A DNA stretch of 64,000 nt from Aestuariivivens sediminis (GTDB lineage Bacteria > Bacteroidota > Bacteroidia > Flavobacteriales > Flavobacteriaceae). Both the position numbers and the translations under genes were made by a program. The notes below the pieces were generated by a model, which was given only the letters and a program-made list of their open reading frames with translations, did no database searches and was not told where the DNA came from. Below, piece after piece: positions 45,809 through 55,366 of this stretch (position 1 is its first letter; each line of letters starts with the position of its first letter). The stretch is from positions 124,001 through 188,000 of the forward strand of contig NZ_JAKMCP010000004.1 of assembly GCF_022662105.1 (NCBI RefSeq), written 5' to 3'.

Positions 45809-45816
45809 ATGTAAAT

Positions 45817-45853
45817 AAATAACAGCTATAACGGTTGGTTATAGCTGTTATTT
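45817..45853 (+). terminator. Perfect 16-base hairpin with T-run between atpE and atpF
   Basis: AATAACAGCTATAAC and GTTATAGCTGTTATT pair completely around a GGTTG loop, and flanking bases extend the stem to 16 pairs. A short T-run follows. It has the form of an intrinsic terminator but sits inside the operon, 8 bases after atpE. It may act as a partial terminator or protect the 3' end of the atpE transcript, which is needed in excess. Confidence 0.7.
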
Positions 45854-45888
45854 TTAAAATTAAGCGTTGTTTAGAAATATAAAGTATT

Positions 45889-46389
45889 ATGGAAAAATTA
45901 TTTGAACACTTTTCGTTAGGGTTGTTTGTATGGCAGGCTGTATTATTTATTGCTTTGGTATTACTGCTTAAGAAGTTTGCCTGGAAACCGATATTGGATT
46001 CAGTGAATAGTAGAGAGGAAGGGATAAAAGAGGCCCTGGATGCGGCTGAAAATGCGAAACTGGAGATGGAAAATCTTCAGGCAGATAACCAAAAGTTGTT
46101 AAAAGAGGCGAGAGCGGAGCGTGAAGCTATGTTGAAGGACGCTCGGGACATGAAGAACAAGATGATTGAAGATGCTAAGGAAGAGGCTAAAGAAGCTTCT
46201 GCCAAATTGATCGCTCAGGCCCAGGCCACTATTGAAACCGAAAAGAAAGCGGCTATTGCCGATTTAAAAGCACAGGTGGCCAGCTTATCTATAGAGATTG
46301 CAGAAAAGGTGGTTCGTGACGAATTATCCAACAAGGACAAGCAGGTTAAATTGGTAGAATCCATGTTGGGTGAAGCAACCTTGAATTAA
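45889..46389 (+). CDS. atpF: ATP synthase F0 subunit b
   Basis: The 166-residue peripheral stalk subunit has one N-terminal membrane helix (LFVWQAVLFIALVLLLKKFA) and a long charged coiled coil afterwards, rich in Ala, Glu and Lys. KKFAWKPILDSVNSREEGI is conserved. It follows the hairpin after 35 bases. Confidence 0.95.
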   Translation: MEKLFEHFSLGLFVWQAVLFIALVLLLKKFAWKPILDSVNSREEGIKEALDAAENAKLEMENLQADNQKLLKEARAEREAMLKDARDMKNKMIEDAKEEAKEASAKLIAQAQATIETEKKAAIADLKAQVASLSIEIAEKVVRDELSNKDKQVKLVESMLGEATLN

Positions 46390-46492
46390 ATGGAATACGG
46401 TCGTTGAGGTGAAAGGCAAGGTTTGTCGGGCCCCCCTCTTAAACGATTGGAATATAACGTAAAATTAAACGCACCCATTTGCGGGTAAAACT

Positions 46493-47029
46493 ATGGCAGG
46501 AAGCAGAGCAGCAATACGTTACGCAAAAGCAGTTTTGGCATTGGCAACAGAACAAAAGAAAGCCGATGTGGTCAATGGCGATATGAAATTGATTGCGAAT
46601 ACGCTAAGCCAAAGTGCCGAACTTAGCGATTTATTAAAAAATCCGGTGGCTAAGTCCGAAACCAAAAAGGCAGCCCTATTAGCTGTTTTTCCAAAGCTTA
46701 ACTCCATTACCACAGGATTGTTCGAGGTATTAATTTCGAATAAAAGAATGGAAATTCTGGGTAACATAGCCCAAAAATACAGTGCATTGTATGACCAGTT
46801 AATGGGTAAGGAAATTGCCAGGGTGACCACAGCCTTTCCTATGACCAGTGATTTAGAGATAAAAGTATTGGCGAAAATTAAAGAATTAACAAATAAGGCA
46901 GTAGCGTTAGAAAATATAGTAGATGAAAGCATTTTAGGAGGGTTTATTTTAAGAATAGGAGACCAACAATACGATGCCAGTGTTTCTAACAAGCTTAACA
47001 AATTAAAAAGAGAATTTACATTAAATTAA
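46493..47029 (+). CDS. atpH: ATP synthase F1 subunit delta
   Basis: This subunit links the stalk to the F1 head. RAAIRYAKAVLALATEQKKA begins the helical N-domain, and ILGGFILRIGDQQYDASVSN is the C-terminal signature. The length is 178. The 103-base gap before it contains no gene. atpA starts 6 bases after it. Confidence 0.95.
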   Translation: MAGSRAAIRYAKAVLALATEQKKADVVNGDMKLIANTLSQSAELSDLLKNPVAKSETKKAALLAVFPKLNSITTGLFEVLISNKRMEILGNIAQKYSALYDQLMGKEIARVTTAFPMTSDLEIKVLAKIKELTNKAVALENIVDESILGGFILRIGDQQYDASVSNKLNKLKREFTLN

Positions 47030-47035
47030 AATAAG

Positions 47036-48610
47036 ATGGCAGAAGTAAAACCAGCTGAAGTATCAGCAATCTTAAAACAACAACTTGCGGGATTTGAGGC
47101 ATCGGCTTCGTTAAATGAAGTAGGGACAGTACTTACTGTAGGTGATGGTATTGTGCGTGCATATGGATTATCCAATGCGCAATACGGGGAGTTAGTAGAG
47201 TTTGAAGGCGGCCTGGAAGGGATTGTACTTAACCTTGAAGAAGACAACGTTGGGATTGTATTATTAGGACATTCAAAAGATATTAAGGAAGGCTCTACCG
47301 TAAAACGTACGAATAAAATTGCCTCTATAAATGTCGGCGAAGGTATAGTAGGTCGCGTGGTTGATACCTTAGGGACCCCCATTGACGGGAAAGGACCCAT
47401 AGCTGGCGATACCTATCAAATGCCCTTAGAGCGTAAGGCCCCGGGGGTAATTTTCCGTGAGCCCGTAACCGAGCCCTTACAAACAGGAATTAAATCTATC
47501 GATGCGATGATACCTGTAGGCCGTGGCCAGCGTGAGTTGGTTATTGGGGACCGTCAAACTGGTAAGACTACCGTTTGTATCGATACCATCCTGAACCAAA
47601 AGGAATTTTATGATGCCGGTAAACCGGTATATTGTATTTATGTTGCCGTAGGTCAAAAGGCATCGACCGTAGCCAACATTGCTAAAATCTTAGAGGATAG
47701 AGGGGCTTTAGCTTACACGACTATTGTCGCGGCCAATGCATCAGACCCGGCACCCATGCAGGTTTATGCGCCTATGGCCGGTGCTGCTATTGGAGAGTAT
47801 TTTAGAGACACAGGACGTCCGGCATTGATTATCTATGACGATTTGTCCAAACAAGCGGTGGCCTATCGTGAGGTATCGTTATTATTACGTCGCCCTCCGG
47901 GACGTGAGGCGTACCCTGGAGATGTATTTTACTTACACTCACGTTTGTTGGAGCGTTCGGCTAAAGTGATCAATGATGATGCCATTGCGAAGAACATGAA
48001 CGATCTTCCCGATTCCTTAAAACCAATGGTTAAAGGAGGAGGGTCATTAACCGCTTTACCTATTATTGAAACACAGGCGGGAGACGTATCGGCCTATATT
48101 CCGACCAACGTGATATCGATTACGGACGGACAGATATTCTTGGATGGCGATTTATTCAACTCTGGAGTACGTCCGGCAATTAATGTGGGTATTTCCGTAT
48201 CCCGTGTTGGGGGTAATGCCCAGATTAAATCCATGAAAAAAGTGGCAGGGACCTTAAAACTGGATCAAGCACAATACCGTGAATTGGAAGCTTTTGCCAA
48301 GTTCGGTTCGGATTTGGATGCCTCTACACTCAATGTAATTGAGAAAGGTAAGCGTAACGTGGAAATCTTAAAGCAGGCACAAAATGATCCGTATAAGGTC
48401 GAAGATCAAATTGCAATTATTTATGCGGGGTCGAAGAACTTATTAAGAAATGTTCCTGTTGAAAAAATAAAGGAATTTGAAAGAGATTTTATTGAGTTTT
48501 TAAATGCCAAGCATAGAGATGTTTTGGACACCCTTAAAGCAGGAAAACTGACAGATGAGGTTACGGATACGTTAACCAGTGTTTGTAAAGATTTAGCAGG
48601 GAAATATTAA
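47036..48610 (+). CDS. atpA: ATP synthase F1 subunit alpha
   Basis: This is the non-catalytic nucleotide-binding subunit. The Walker A site is GDRQTGKT near residue 172. [20 protein letters not shown] and [20 protein letters not shown] are the classic blocks, and the C-terminal helical domain is complete. The length (524) is normal. A four-helix-bundle gene separates it from atpG. Confidence 0.98.
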   Translation: MAEVKPAEVSAILKQQLAGFEASASLNEVGTVLTVGDGIVRAYGLSNAQYGELVEFEGGLEGIVLNLEEDNVGIVLLGHSKDIKEGSTVKRTNKIASINVGEGIVGRVVDTLGTPIDGKGPIAGDTYQMPLERKAPGVIFREPVTEPLQTGIKSIDAMIPVGRGQRELVIGDRQTGKTTVCIDTILNQKEFYDAGKPVYCIYVAVGQKASTVANIAKILEDRGALAYTTIVAANASDPAPMQVYAPMAGAAIGEYFRDTGRPALIIYDDLSKQAVAYREVSLLLRRPPGREAYPGDVFYLHSRLLERSAKVINDDAIAKNMNDLPDSLKPMVKGGGSLTALPIIETQAGDVSAYIPTNVISITDGQIFLDGDLFNSGVRPAINVGISVSRVGGNAQIKSMKKVAGTLKLDQAQYRELEAFAKFGSDLDASTLNVIEKGKRNVEILKQAQNDPYKVEDQIAIIYAGSKNLLRNVPVEKIKEFERDFIEFLNAKHRDVLDTLKAGKLTDEVTDTLTSVCKDLAGKY

Positions 48611-48614
48611 TTCT

Positions 48615-48638
48615 GAATTAAGAATTCAGGATTATGGG
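48615..48638 (+). repeat. Left imperfect terminal inverted repeat of the four-helix-bundle insertion
   Basis: The 24 bases at 48615-48638 match the reverse complement of 48972-48995 at 19 positions; both contain GAATTA, GAATT and ATTATG blocks. The pair brackets the small gene between atpA and atpG. Confidence 0.55.
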
Positions 48639-48978
48639 TTATAAAGCGAGTGGAAATGCAATTGTCGATAAAAGCTTTTATTTTGCTTGCGATATTGTAA
48701 CTTATGCTGAAGAACTCAAAGAAAAACGTTTTTTTGAAATAGCAAATCAGTTACTAAAATCAGGTACAAGTATAGGTGCCAATGTGAGAGAATCACAACG
48801 AGGTGTTAGTACAAAAGATTTTAAAAATAAATTGGGAATTGCTCTTAAAGAAGCTGATGAAACATCCTTTTGGTTGGACGTCATTGAAGAAACGAATATA
48901 TATGAAGTTCCTTCTAAATTAAGAGAAGAATGTGAGGTTTTGATTAAGCTTTTAGTTTCAATTATTAGGAACTCATAA
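48634..48978 (+). CDS. Four-helix-bundle (23S rRNA intervening-sequence type) protein
   Basis: The 114-residue protein belongs to the S23/IVP-like four-helix-bundle family, seen in KSFYFACDIVTYAEELKEKR, LLKSGTSIGANVRESQRGVS and ALKEADETSFWLDVI. These proteins are common in Bacteroidota, often as single genes dropped into intergenic spaces. Their role is unclear; they are encoded in intervening sequences of some 23S rRNA genes. It is inserted between atpA and atpG, and imperfect inverted repeats frame it. Confidence 0.88.
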   Translation: MGYKASGNAIVDKSFYFACDIVTYAEELKEKRFFEIANQLLKSGTSIGANVRESQRGVSTKDFKNKLGIALKEADETSFWLDVIEETNIYEVPSKLREECEVLIKLLVSIIRNS

Positions 48979-48995
48979 TTCGTAATTCATAATTC
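48972..48995 (-). repeat. Right imperfect terminal inverted repeat of the four-helix-bundle insertion
   Basis: This is the partner of the repeat at 48615-48638. It consists of AATTCRTAATTC-like units (CATAATTCGTAATTCATAAT) and overlaps the last codons of the four-helix-bundle gene. Confidence 0.55.
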
Positions 48996-49007
48996 ATAAT
49001 TTGAAAA

Positions 49008-49868
49008 ATGGCAAATCTAAAAGAAATACGCAACAGAATATCATCGGTGTCTTCAACGATGCAGATCACCAGTGCCATGAAAATGGTATCGGCTGCCAAG
49101 TTAAAGAAGGCGCAGGATGCTATTACAGCAATGCGTCCGTATGCAGATAAGCTCACCGAACTTTTGCAAAATTTAAGCGCTACACTCGATGCGGATTCGG
49201 GAAGCAAATTTTCAACACAACGTGAGGTAAACAACGTTTTAATTGTTGCGATAACCTCTAACAGAGGTCTGGCTGGGGCATTTAATTCCAATATCATTAA
49301 AGAAGTTAACAAAATGACTTCACAAACCTATGCCGGTAAGAAGGTATCCTATTTGGTCATTGGAAAGAAAGCCAACGATGCCTTCAAGAAAACGAATAAG
49401 GTTATTGCCAACAAAAGTGAAGTTTTTGATGATTTGACCTTTGATAATGTGGCCGACATTGCGCAACTGCTCATGGATAAATTTGTTGCCGGGGAATTTG
49501 ATAAAATTGATATGGTGTATAACAAATTCAAAAATGCGGCAACGCAAATTGTAATGACCGAACAGTTTTTACCCATTGTACCGGTGGAAGGGACTGCCAC
49601 TGCGAAGGCCGATTACATTTTTGAACCCGGAAAAGCAGAGATTGTGGAACAGTTAATCCCCAAGTCCTTAAAAACCCAATTATACAAGGGGGTACGAGAT
49701 TCTTTTGCAAGCGAGCACGGGGCCCGTATGACCGCCATGCACAAAGCCACTGATAATGCCAAAGAATTGAAAGATCAACTCACCCTATCTTATAACAAAG
49801 CAAGACAGGCCGCAATTACCAACGAAATCCTGGAAATTGTTGGTGGAGCAGAAGCATTGAACAATTAG
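49008..49868 (+). CDS. atpG: ATP synthase F1 subunit gamma
   Basis: The rotating shaft subunit has 286 residues. LKEIRNRISSVSSTMQITSAMKMVSAAKL is the N-terminal coiled coil (residues 3-31), TSNRGLAGAFNSNI lies in the central domain, and the C-terminal helix with ARQAAITNEILEIVGGAEAL is intact. A terminator follows. The beta and epsilon genes are not in the window. Confidence 0.97.
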   Translation: MANLKEIRNRISSVSSTMQITSAMKMVSAAKLKKAQDAITAMRPYADKLTELLQNLSATLDADSGSKFSTQREVNNVLIVAITSNRGLAGAFNSNIIKEVNKMTSQTYAGKKVSYLVIGKKANDAFKKTNKVIANKSEVFDDLTFDNVADIAQLLMDKFVAGEFDKIDMVYNKFKNAATQIVMTEQFLPIVPVEGTATAKADYIFEPGKAEIVEQLIPKSLKTQLYKGVRDSFASEHGARMTAMHKATDNAKELKDQLTLSYNKARQAAITNEILEIVGGAEALNN

Positions 49869-49918
49869 GCTCAAGGGGACCTCAATGTAGTCAAGGCCCA
49901 TTTGAATCCATAGATTTT

Positions 49919-49964
49919 AAACCTCACGGATCCTAAATACAACTGCAGGATGGTGAGGTTTTTG
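49919..49964 (+). terminator. Intrinsic terminator after atpG
   Basis: AAACCTCAC (49919-49927) pairs with GTGAGGTTT (49953-49961), with an additional inner GGATCCT/AGGAT pairing, and a T-run follows. It marks the end of the ATP synthase operon. Confidence 0.7.
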
Positions 49965-50009
49965 TATTGGAATACTATTTGATTCACTATTTTTATAACA
50001 ACATAAGGA

Positions 50010-50519
50010 ATGATGAAAATAGTAAGACCGTTTTTGTTTTTTGGTGCCTTGTTATTTGTGGCAGTCCACATGTCCCAGTGTGCCTCTTCGCCTAAATTGC
50101 AAGACAGCATCGCTTTGGACCTTGGTGAGCCGTATTACCAGAGCTGGATTGCAGGGGTAAAGGGAGGGGGCTCTGGATTCGATGTATATATTCCAATTAA
50201 GAACAATCCGAATCACATAATACTCGACAGTGTGTACTTTAGGGACCGAGGCACTAAATTGGAAGAAATCCAGCCGGGTCTCTTCAGGGGAAGGTTGGAT
50301 TCAAGCTTAAACAAGTCAGATATCATTATGAGCAACGCCCCTTATGCCGAATACGGGAATACACTGCCAAAACACCCAAAACCCCTTCCGTTTGAATTAA
50401 AAGACAACGAATGCATTTTAGGGTATAGAGAACATCACAGGAAAAAATACTTTAAAATTTCCGGGGTTATAAAAAAAGAGCCCTTATATTATCCCGGCAC
50501 TCCACCAAAGAAGCCATAA
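50010..50519 (+). CDS. Predicted lipoprotein of unknown function
   Basis: A signal peptide ends in a lipobox-like SQC at C24 of 169 residues. The mature part is about 145 residues with predicted beta strands and a Pro- and Lys-rich tail (YYPGTPPKKP). I recognise it only as a conserved hypothetical of Flavobacteriaceae. It probably sits in the inner or outer membrane facing the periplasm. It stands alone between the atp operon and a flippase gene. Confidence 0.65.
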   Translation: MMKIVRPFLFFGALLFVAVHMSQCASSPKLQDSIALDLGEPYYQSWIAGVKGGGSGFDVYIPIKNNPNHIILDSVYFRDRGTKLEEIQPGLFRGRLDSSLNKSDIIMSNAPYAEYGNTLPKHPKPLPFELKDNECILGYREHHRKKYFKISGVIKKEPLYYPGTPPKKP

Positions 50520-50576
50520 CATATCTTTGTTTTGTGTGTTCTAAAAGTGTATTTTTAGCCATATAAACCGATAATC

Positions 50577-52001
50577 TTGGGCGCATTAAGAACGTTTTTT
50601 AAAGACACCATAATTTATGGTCTGGCAACAGTTTTACCAAGGTTAATGAATTTTATTTTGGTGCCTCTCCATACGGGCACTTTAGAAACCACAAGTTATT
50701 CAGATAATACCACCTTCTATATTTACGCGGCCTTTTTTAATGTATTGCTCACCTATGGTATGGAAACCGCTTTTTTTAGGTTTTTTAGTAAAAGTGAGGA
50801 CAAGGATAAGGTGTTTTCAACGGCACTTATAAGTTTGTCGGCAACAGCAATACTCTTTTTTGCAGTAGTCTTTAAATTTAACGATACACTGGCCTCTCTG
50901 GTCAATCTCCATCTTAATTACTTTAATTTATTATTAGGGGTATTGGTTTTAGATACCCTCGTGGTTGCACCATTTGCCTATTTACGGGCAACGGGAAAAC
51001 CCGTCAAATTCGCCTTAATTAAACTATCTAATATAGGCCTTTATGTGCTATTGAATTTCTTTTTTCTTTGGGCCATACCCCAATTTGGAATTCCCTTTTT
51101 GGACTATGACAGCACCGATTTGGTGAAGTATATCTTTATAGCAAATCTCATGGCAAGTGTGGTAACTTTACTTCTGTTATTGCCTTATTTTTTAAAGACC
51201 AAACTACAGTTCGACCCTTTAATTTTTAAACAATTGTTGGGCTATGGATGGCCGATAATGGTTGCCGGTCTAGCTTATGTGGTTAATGAAAATTTTGATA
51301 AATGGTTGTTGCCGGAAATGCTTGGTAAAGCGATTAACGGGGCCTATAGCGGATGTTATAAAATAGCCGTTTTTATGACCATTTTTATTCAAGGATTCAG
51401 ACTGGGAGCAGAACCATTTTTCTTCAATCACTCAAAGGAAATTAATGCCAAACGCACCTATGCCTTAATCATGGATTATTTTGTCATTTTTGGTAGTTTT
51501 ATGCTGGTATTTATTGTCGCTTATCTCGATTTTTTTAAACAGCTTTTAGTGAAGGACGAAAGTTATTGGATAGCCATAGACATTGTCCCTGTGGTACTTC
51601 TTGCGAACTTATGCCTGGGGGTTTATTTTAATTTGGCCATTTGGTATAAACTCACGGATAAAACGCGTTATGGCATGTATTTATCGGTGGCTGGCGCATT
51701 GATTACTATCGTATTTAATTATGTCATGATCCCCAAAATAGGTTTTATGGCATCCGCCTGGGCCACACTTGCCGCCTATGGAGTCATGATGTTATTATCC
51801 TACTTTTGGGGTCAAAAACACTATCCTGTACCATATAACATCACGAAATTGGGGTTCTTTTTAATTCTTGCCATAGGACTTTCTGTCCTATCACTCCATA
51901 CTCATGGTAATTATTACCTAAATACCATATTTGTTTTAGTATTTTTGGGGATTGCTTTTTTTTCGGAAAAAGATCAAATCAAACAATTGTTAAAAAGATA
52001 A
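50577..52001 (+). CDS. Polysaccharide/lipid-linked oligosaccharide flippase-like membrane protein
   Basis: The 474-residue protein has twelve to fourteen hydrophobic helices and the MATE/MurJ-like start [40 protein letters not shown] is a second repeat of the fold. It is separate from the Wzx of the polysaccharide locus and, with dut and a nucleotidyltransferase next to it, belongs to a conserved flavobacterial gene group. It may serve the lipopolysaccharide or protein glycosylation. Translation starts at a TTG; TATCTTTG at 50522-50529 could be its -7 element. Confidence 0.82.
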   Translation: MGALRTFFKDTIIYGLATVLPRLMNFILVPLHTGTLETTSYSDNTTFYIYAAFFNVLLTYGMETAFFRFFSKSEDKDKVFSTALISLSATAILFFAVVFKFNDTLASLVNLHLNYFNLLLGVLVLDTLVVAPFAYLRATGKPVKFALIKLSNIGLYVLLNFFFLWAIPQFGIPFLDYDSTDLVKYIFIANLMASVVTLLLLLPYFLKTKLQFDPLIFKQLLGYGWPIMVAGLAYVVNENFDKWLLPEMLGKAINGAYSGCYKIAVFMTIFIQGFRLGAEPFFFNHSKEINAKRTYALIMDYFVIFGSFMLVFIVAYLDFFKQLLVKDESYWIAIDIVPVVLLANLCLGVYFNLAIWYKLTDKTRYGMYLSVAGALITIVFNYVMIPKIGFMASAWATLAAYGVMMLLSYFWGQKHYPVPYNITKLGFFLILAIGLSVLSLHTHGNYYLNTIFVLVFLGIAFFSEKDQIKQLLKR

Positions 52002-52002
52002 A

Positions 52003-52437
52003 ATGAAAATTAAAATCATCAACAAATCCAATCATGATATTCCGAAGTATGAGACCATAGCTTCAGCAGGGATGGATTTACGAGCTAATTTATCGGAATC
52101 AAGAACCTTAAAACCTTTAGAAAGAAGTATTGTCGGGACGGGCTTATTTATAGAGTTGCCCTTGGGTTACGAAGCCCAGGTACGTCCGCGCAGTGGATTG
52201 TCTGCCAAAAAAGGCATTACAGTCTTAAATGCACCAGGTACCATTGACGCGGATTACAGGGGTGAAGTTGGGGTGATTCTGGTCAATTTGTCGAACGAAG
52301 ATTTTACAGTACAAAATGGCGAACGTATAGCACAGCTGGTCATAACCAAACACGAACGTGCCGAATGGATTGAAGTCGACGCTTTATCTGAAACCTCCAG
52401 AGGAGCAGGAGGCTTTGGAAGCACAGGGGTGAAGTAG
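52003..52437 (+). CDS. dut: dUTP diphosphatase
   Basis: The enzyme hydrolyses dUTP to dUMP, keeping uracil out of [39 protein letters not shown] and the C-terminal [11 protein letters not shown] arm are the five family motifs of the trimeric form. The length is 144. It begins 1 base after the flippase gene. Confidence 0.97.
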   Translation: MKIKIINKSNHDIPKYETIASAGMDLRANLSESRTLKPLERSIVGTGLFIELPLGYEAQVRPRSGLSAKKGITVLNAPGTIDADYRGEVGVILVNLSNEDFTVQNGERIAQLVITKHERAEWIEVDALSETSRGAGGFGSTGVK

Positions 52438-52438
52438 C

Positions 52439-52478
52439 ATTCCTGCACCCGCCTGCAGTCGGGCAGGAAAGCAGGAAT
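52439..52478 (+). repeat. Palindromic repeat ATTCCTGC ... GCAGGAAT
   Basis: Two 8-base arms at 52439-52446 and 52471-52478 pair exactly, with a second CCTGC/GCAGG pair inside. The same CCTGCTTTCG motif recurs at 52873-52893. It has the form of the short extragenic palindromes found in many Flavobacteriaceae. Confidence 0.55.
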
Positions 52479-52539
52479 CTCACAGTCAATGAATACAGAA
52501 TATGGGAGAGCCTATAACATTACAGAAGAGAAGATAAAC

Positions 52540-52853
52540 ATGGAACTTTGGTATGTTTACATCATGTCAAATAAGCCCAGTGATGTTTTGTATATTGGTA
52601 TAACGGATAACATAGAAGGGCGGGTAAAGAGCAAAAGCTAAAGATTTATCCAAAATCATTTACAGCAAAATACAATTGTGATAAATTGATTTATTCTGAA
52701 GAATTTGAAAATGGTGATAAAGCTGTCAAAAAGAGAAAAACAGTTTAAAAAATGGAAAAGAGATTGGAAATAAAGTTAATTGAAGAGATGAACCCGGGTT
52801 GGATGGATTTGCGTATGAATTGGAATCTAAATTATAGAAGATTAAGAAGATAA
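52540..52853 (+). pseudogene. GIY-YIG endonuclease remnant, two frameshifts
   Basis: The first frame reads ELWYVYIMSNKPSDVLYIGI, the GIY-YIG core, then stops. The next frame gives KSFTAKYNCDKLIYSEEFEN and a lysine-rich end. A third frame carries REKQFKKWKRDWKIKLIEEM, the usual C-terminus of small UvrC-like GIY-YIG proteins of about 95 residues. Two frameshifts thus break the gene. Flanking palindromes suggest that it moved or spread with a repeat element. Confidence 0.8.
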
Positions 52854-52872
52854 AAAGTTTAATTTAAAAAAG

Positions 52873-52893
52873 ATCCCTGCTTTCGCTGGGAAT
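52873..52893 (+). repeat. Palindromic repeat, second copy
   Basis: TCCCTGCTTTCGCTGGGA is an imperfect hairpin related to the repeat at 52439. It overlaps the ATG at 52892, which supports the next ATG, at 52898, as the start of the following gene. Confidence 0.5.
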
Positions 52894-52897
52894 GAAT

Positions 52898-53917
52898 ATG
52901 AAAATAATAGTCCCCATGGCCGGTCGGGGTTCCCGATTGCGCCCACACAGCTTAACCACTCCAAAACCTTTAATACCGGTTGCCGGAAAACCAATTGTTC
53001 ACCGATTGGTAACCGATATCGCCAAGGTTTTAAAACAGCCTATCGAGGAAGTGGCCTTTGTTTTAGGGGATCCTGCATGGTTTGGCGATGATGTGGTTAC
53101 CAGTTTAGAGGAATTGGCAGAACGTTTAGGAGCCAAATCGTCTATTTACTATCAAGATAAACCTTTAGGGACCGGTCACGCCATTATGTGTGCAGAACCC
53201 TCCCTGGATGGTCCTGCCGTAATTGCTTATGCCGACACCTTAATCCGTGCGGAATTTGATTTGGATCCTCATGCGGACAGTGTGATTTGGACTAAGGAGG
53301 TAAGCAACCCGGAAGCCTATGGGGTGGTGAAATTGAACCCTAATAACCAAATTATTGAGTTGGTAGAGAAGCCCGAAAACTTTGTAAGCAATCAAGCCGT
53401 AATAGGGATATATTATTTTAAGGATATCGGTGTTTTAAAGCATAAATTGCAGGAGGTTTTAGATGAAAATATTACCAATGGAGGGGAGTACCAAATCAAT
53501 GATGGTATAAAACGCATGATGGCTGAAGGCTTTATTTTTAAAACAGGAACTGTAGACGAGTGGATGGACTGCGGGAATAAGGCCATTACGGTCGAAACCA
53601 ATGCTAAAATGTTGGGGTTCTTACAACAGGATGGTAAAGAGCAATTGATAGACCCAACCGTTCAATTGGAAAACGCTGAGATTATTGAACCTTGTTTTAT
53701 TGGCAAGCACGTTAAACTCAGTAATGCCACCATTGGACCCCATGTGTCTGTGGGGGCGTATTCTATTATAGAAAATGCCAACGTTAAAAATAGCTTAATC
53801 CAAACCCATACCATTATTAAAAATGCTAATTTAGACCGTGCTATGATTGGTAATCACGTCTCCTATAATGGCGATCATATTTCAGTTAGCATAGGAGATT
53901 ATTCGGTTTTGGAATGA
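52898..53917 (+). CDS. Sugar-phosphate nucleotidyltransferase with hexapeptide tail
   Basis: IVPMAGRGSRLRPHSLTTPK is the nucleotidyltransferase signature. AYADTLI is the metal site, and LVEKPENF and DEWMDCGN are sugar-site motifs. From about residue 240 a left-handed beta-helix follows (ATIGPHVSVGAYSIIENANV). The layout is of glucose-1-phosphate thymidylyltransferase or GDP-mannose pyrophosphorylase type; the exact nucleotide and sugar are unclear. It is a conserved housekeeping-type gene of Flavobacteriaceae beside dut. The start at 52898 gives the expected MKIIVPM. Confidence 0.85.
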   Translation: MKIIVPMAGRGSRLRPHSLTTPKPLIPVAGKPIVHRLVTDIAKVLKQPIEEVAFVLGDPAWFGDDVVTSLEELAERLGAKSSIYYQDKPLGTGHAIMCAEPSLDGPAVIAYADTLIRAEFDLDPHADSVIWTKEVSNPEAYGVVKLNPNNQIIELVEKPENFVSNQAVIGIYYFKDIGVLKHKLQEVLDENITNGGEYQINDGIKRMMAEGFIFKTGTVDEWMDCGNKAITVETNAKMLGFLQQDGKEQLIDPTVQLENAEIIEPCFIGKHVKLSNATIGPHVSVGAYSIIENANVKNSLIQTHTIIKNANLDRAMIGNHVSYNGDHISVSIGDYSVLE

Positions 53918-53993
53918 CTTTTGAAATGGATTAGGTCACCTTAGGACCGGCTTAAGGAGCAGGTCAAGTTAAGGCCGAAAAGTCGAGACTTTT

Positions 53994-55355
53994 ATGAAGA
54001 AAATAGGACACATATTCTTTTTGTTTTTTGGATTGGTTTTCCTTCCTCAATGGAACTATGCTCAGGTCGATTTTAACAAAACGCCGGATGATGACTTAGG
54101 CAATGTGGAAGATCAATTTCAGGACTATTTTTATGAGGCCTTAAAGCAAAAAGGGATTGAAAATTATGAACGATCCAATGAAGCCCTTTTGAAGTGTATT
54201 GAGTTAAATGATGAACCTGCGGTTTTATATTTTGAACTGGGCAAGAACTACAATAAACTTAAAAACTTTGGTTTAGCCGAGGAGTCCTTAAAGAAGGCCG
54301 TTGATAAGGATCCGGATAACGAATGGTTTTTAGATGAGCTGTATGGATTTTATGCCGCTCAAAATAATTATGATGGCGCCATTAAAACCATAAAACAATT
54401 GGTCAAATATCATCCTGATTATAAAGAAGATCTGGCGGCTTTGTACTTCAGGACTAAAGATTACAAAGAAGCCATAAAACTTTTAGACGAATTGGATAAG
54501 GCCTATGGCATTTCTTCGAGTCGCGATGTTTTACGGAATAAGATTTATAAGGCCACAGGCCAAAAAAAGGACCAAATCGAAAATTTGGAACAGCGTGTTG
54601 AGGATAACCCTAATAAGGAAGCAAACTACCTCGCCCTTATTTATCGGTATAGTGAAAACAATCAAAAAGAAAAAGCGTTTGAAACCGCAAAGGAGTTACT
54701 GGACATGAACCCGAATTCCCAATTGGTTCATTTGGCACTTTATAAATTTTATTTAGACGATGACGATCCGGAACGGGCTATCGAATCCATGAAGATCGTT
54801 TTAAAAAGTACTCAGATTAAACCTGACGCTAAATTAAAGGTGTTATCGGATTTTGTGAAATTTGTAAATAAACACCCGGAATTTGAAACGGAATTGGTGG
54901 AGGCCATAACCTTAGCGGAAAACCATAGTGACCAAAAAACCTTAGAGGAATTGGGACAGTATTACCTGGCTAAGGGCAATAAGGAAAAAGCACTGAGTTA
55001 CTTTGAATCGGTCTTAAATTTAGACCATGATAATTACCACGTTCTGCAAAATGTGCTATTGCTGAAATTAGATTTAAAACAGTTTGAGCAGGTTCGGGAG
55101 CAAAGTGCTCAGGCCCTTTTAAAATATCCTTCCCAACCGTTGTTCTATTTAATCAATGGTACGGCCTCATTGGCACTAAATGATCTGGATAAGGCGATAG
55201 AGGTTTTGGAAGAAGGGGTGGACTACATCATCGATGACACAAAAATGGAAATCGATTTTTACACCCAGCTCAGTAAGGCTTATACCTTACAAAGCAATTT
55301 TGAAAAAGCTAAAACGTTAAACGATAAAGTGAAACAACTACAAATCTCTAATTAA
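53994..55355 (+). CDS. Secreted TPR-repeat protein
   Basis: A signal peptide (residues 1-23, up to NYAQ) is followed by about ten tetratricopeptide-like helix pairs in 430 residues, e.g. PAVLYFELGKNYNKLKNFGL and ALSYFESVLNLDHDNYHVL. TPR proteins hold complexes together in the periplasm. It is followed after 11 bases by the DUF4292 lipoprotein and an EnvC-like gene, so the three probably work on the envelope. The specific partner is unknown. Confidence 0.85.
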   Translation: MKKIGHIFFLFFGLVFLPQWNYAQVDFNKTPDDDLGNVEDQFQDYFYEALKQKGIENYERSNEALLKCIELNDEPAVLYFELGKNYNKLKNFGLAEESLKKAVDKDPDNEWFLDELYGFYAAQNNYDGAIKTIKQLVKYHPDYKEDLAALYFRTKDYKEAIKLLDELDKAYGISSSRDVLRNKIYKATGQKKDQIENLEQRVEDNPNKEANYLALIYRYSENNQKEKAFETAKELLDMNPNSQLVHLALYKFYLDDDDPERAIESMKIVLKSTQIKPDAKLKVLSDFVKFVNKHPEFETELVEAITLAENHSDQKTLEELGQYYLAKGNKEKALSYFESVLNLDHDNYHVLQNVLLLKLDLKQFEQVREQSAQALLKYPSQPLFYLINGTASLALNDLDKAIEVLEEGVDYIIDDTKMEIDFYTQLSKAYTLQSNFEKAKTLNDKVKQLQISN

Positions 55356-55366
55356 ACATAACAGAC

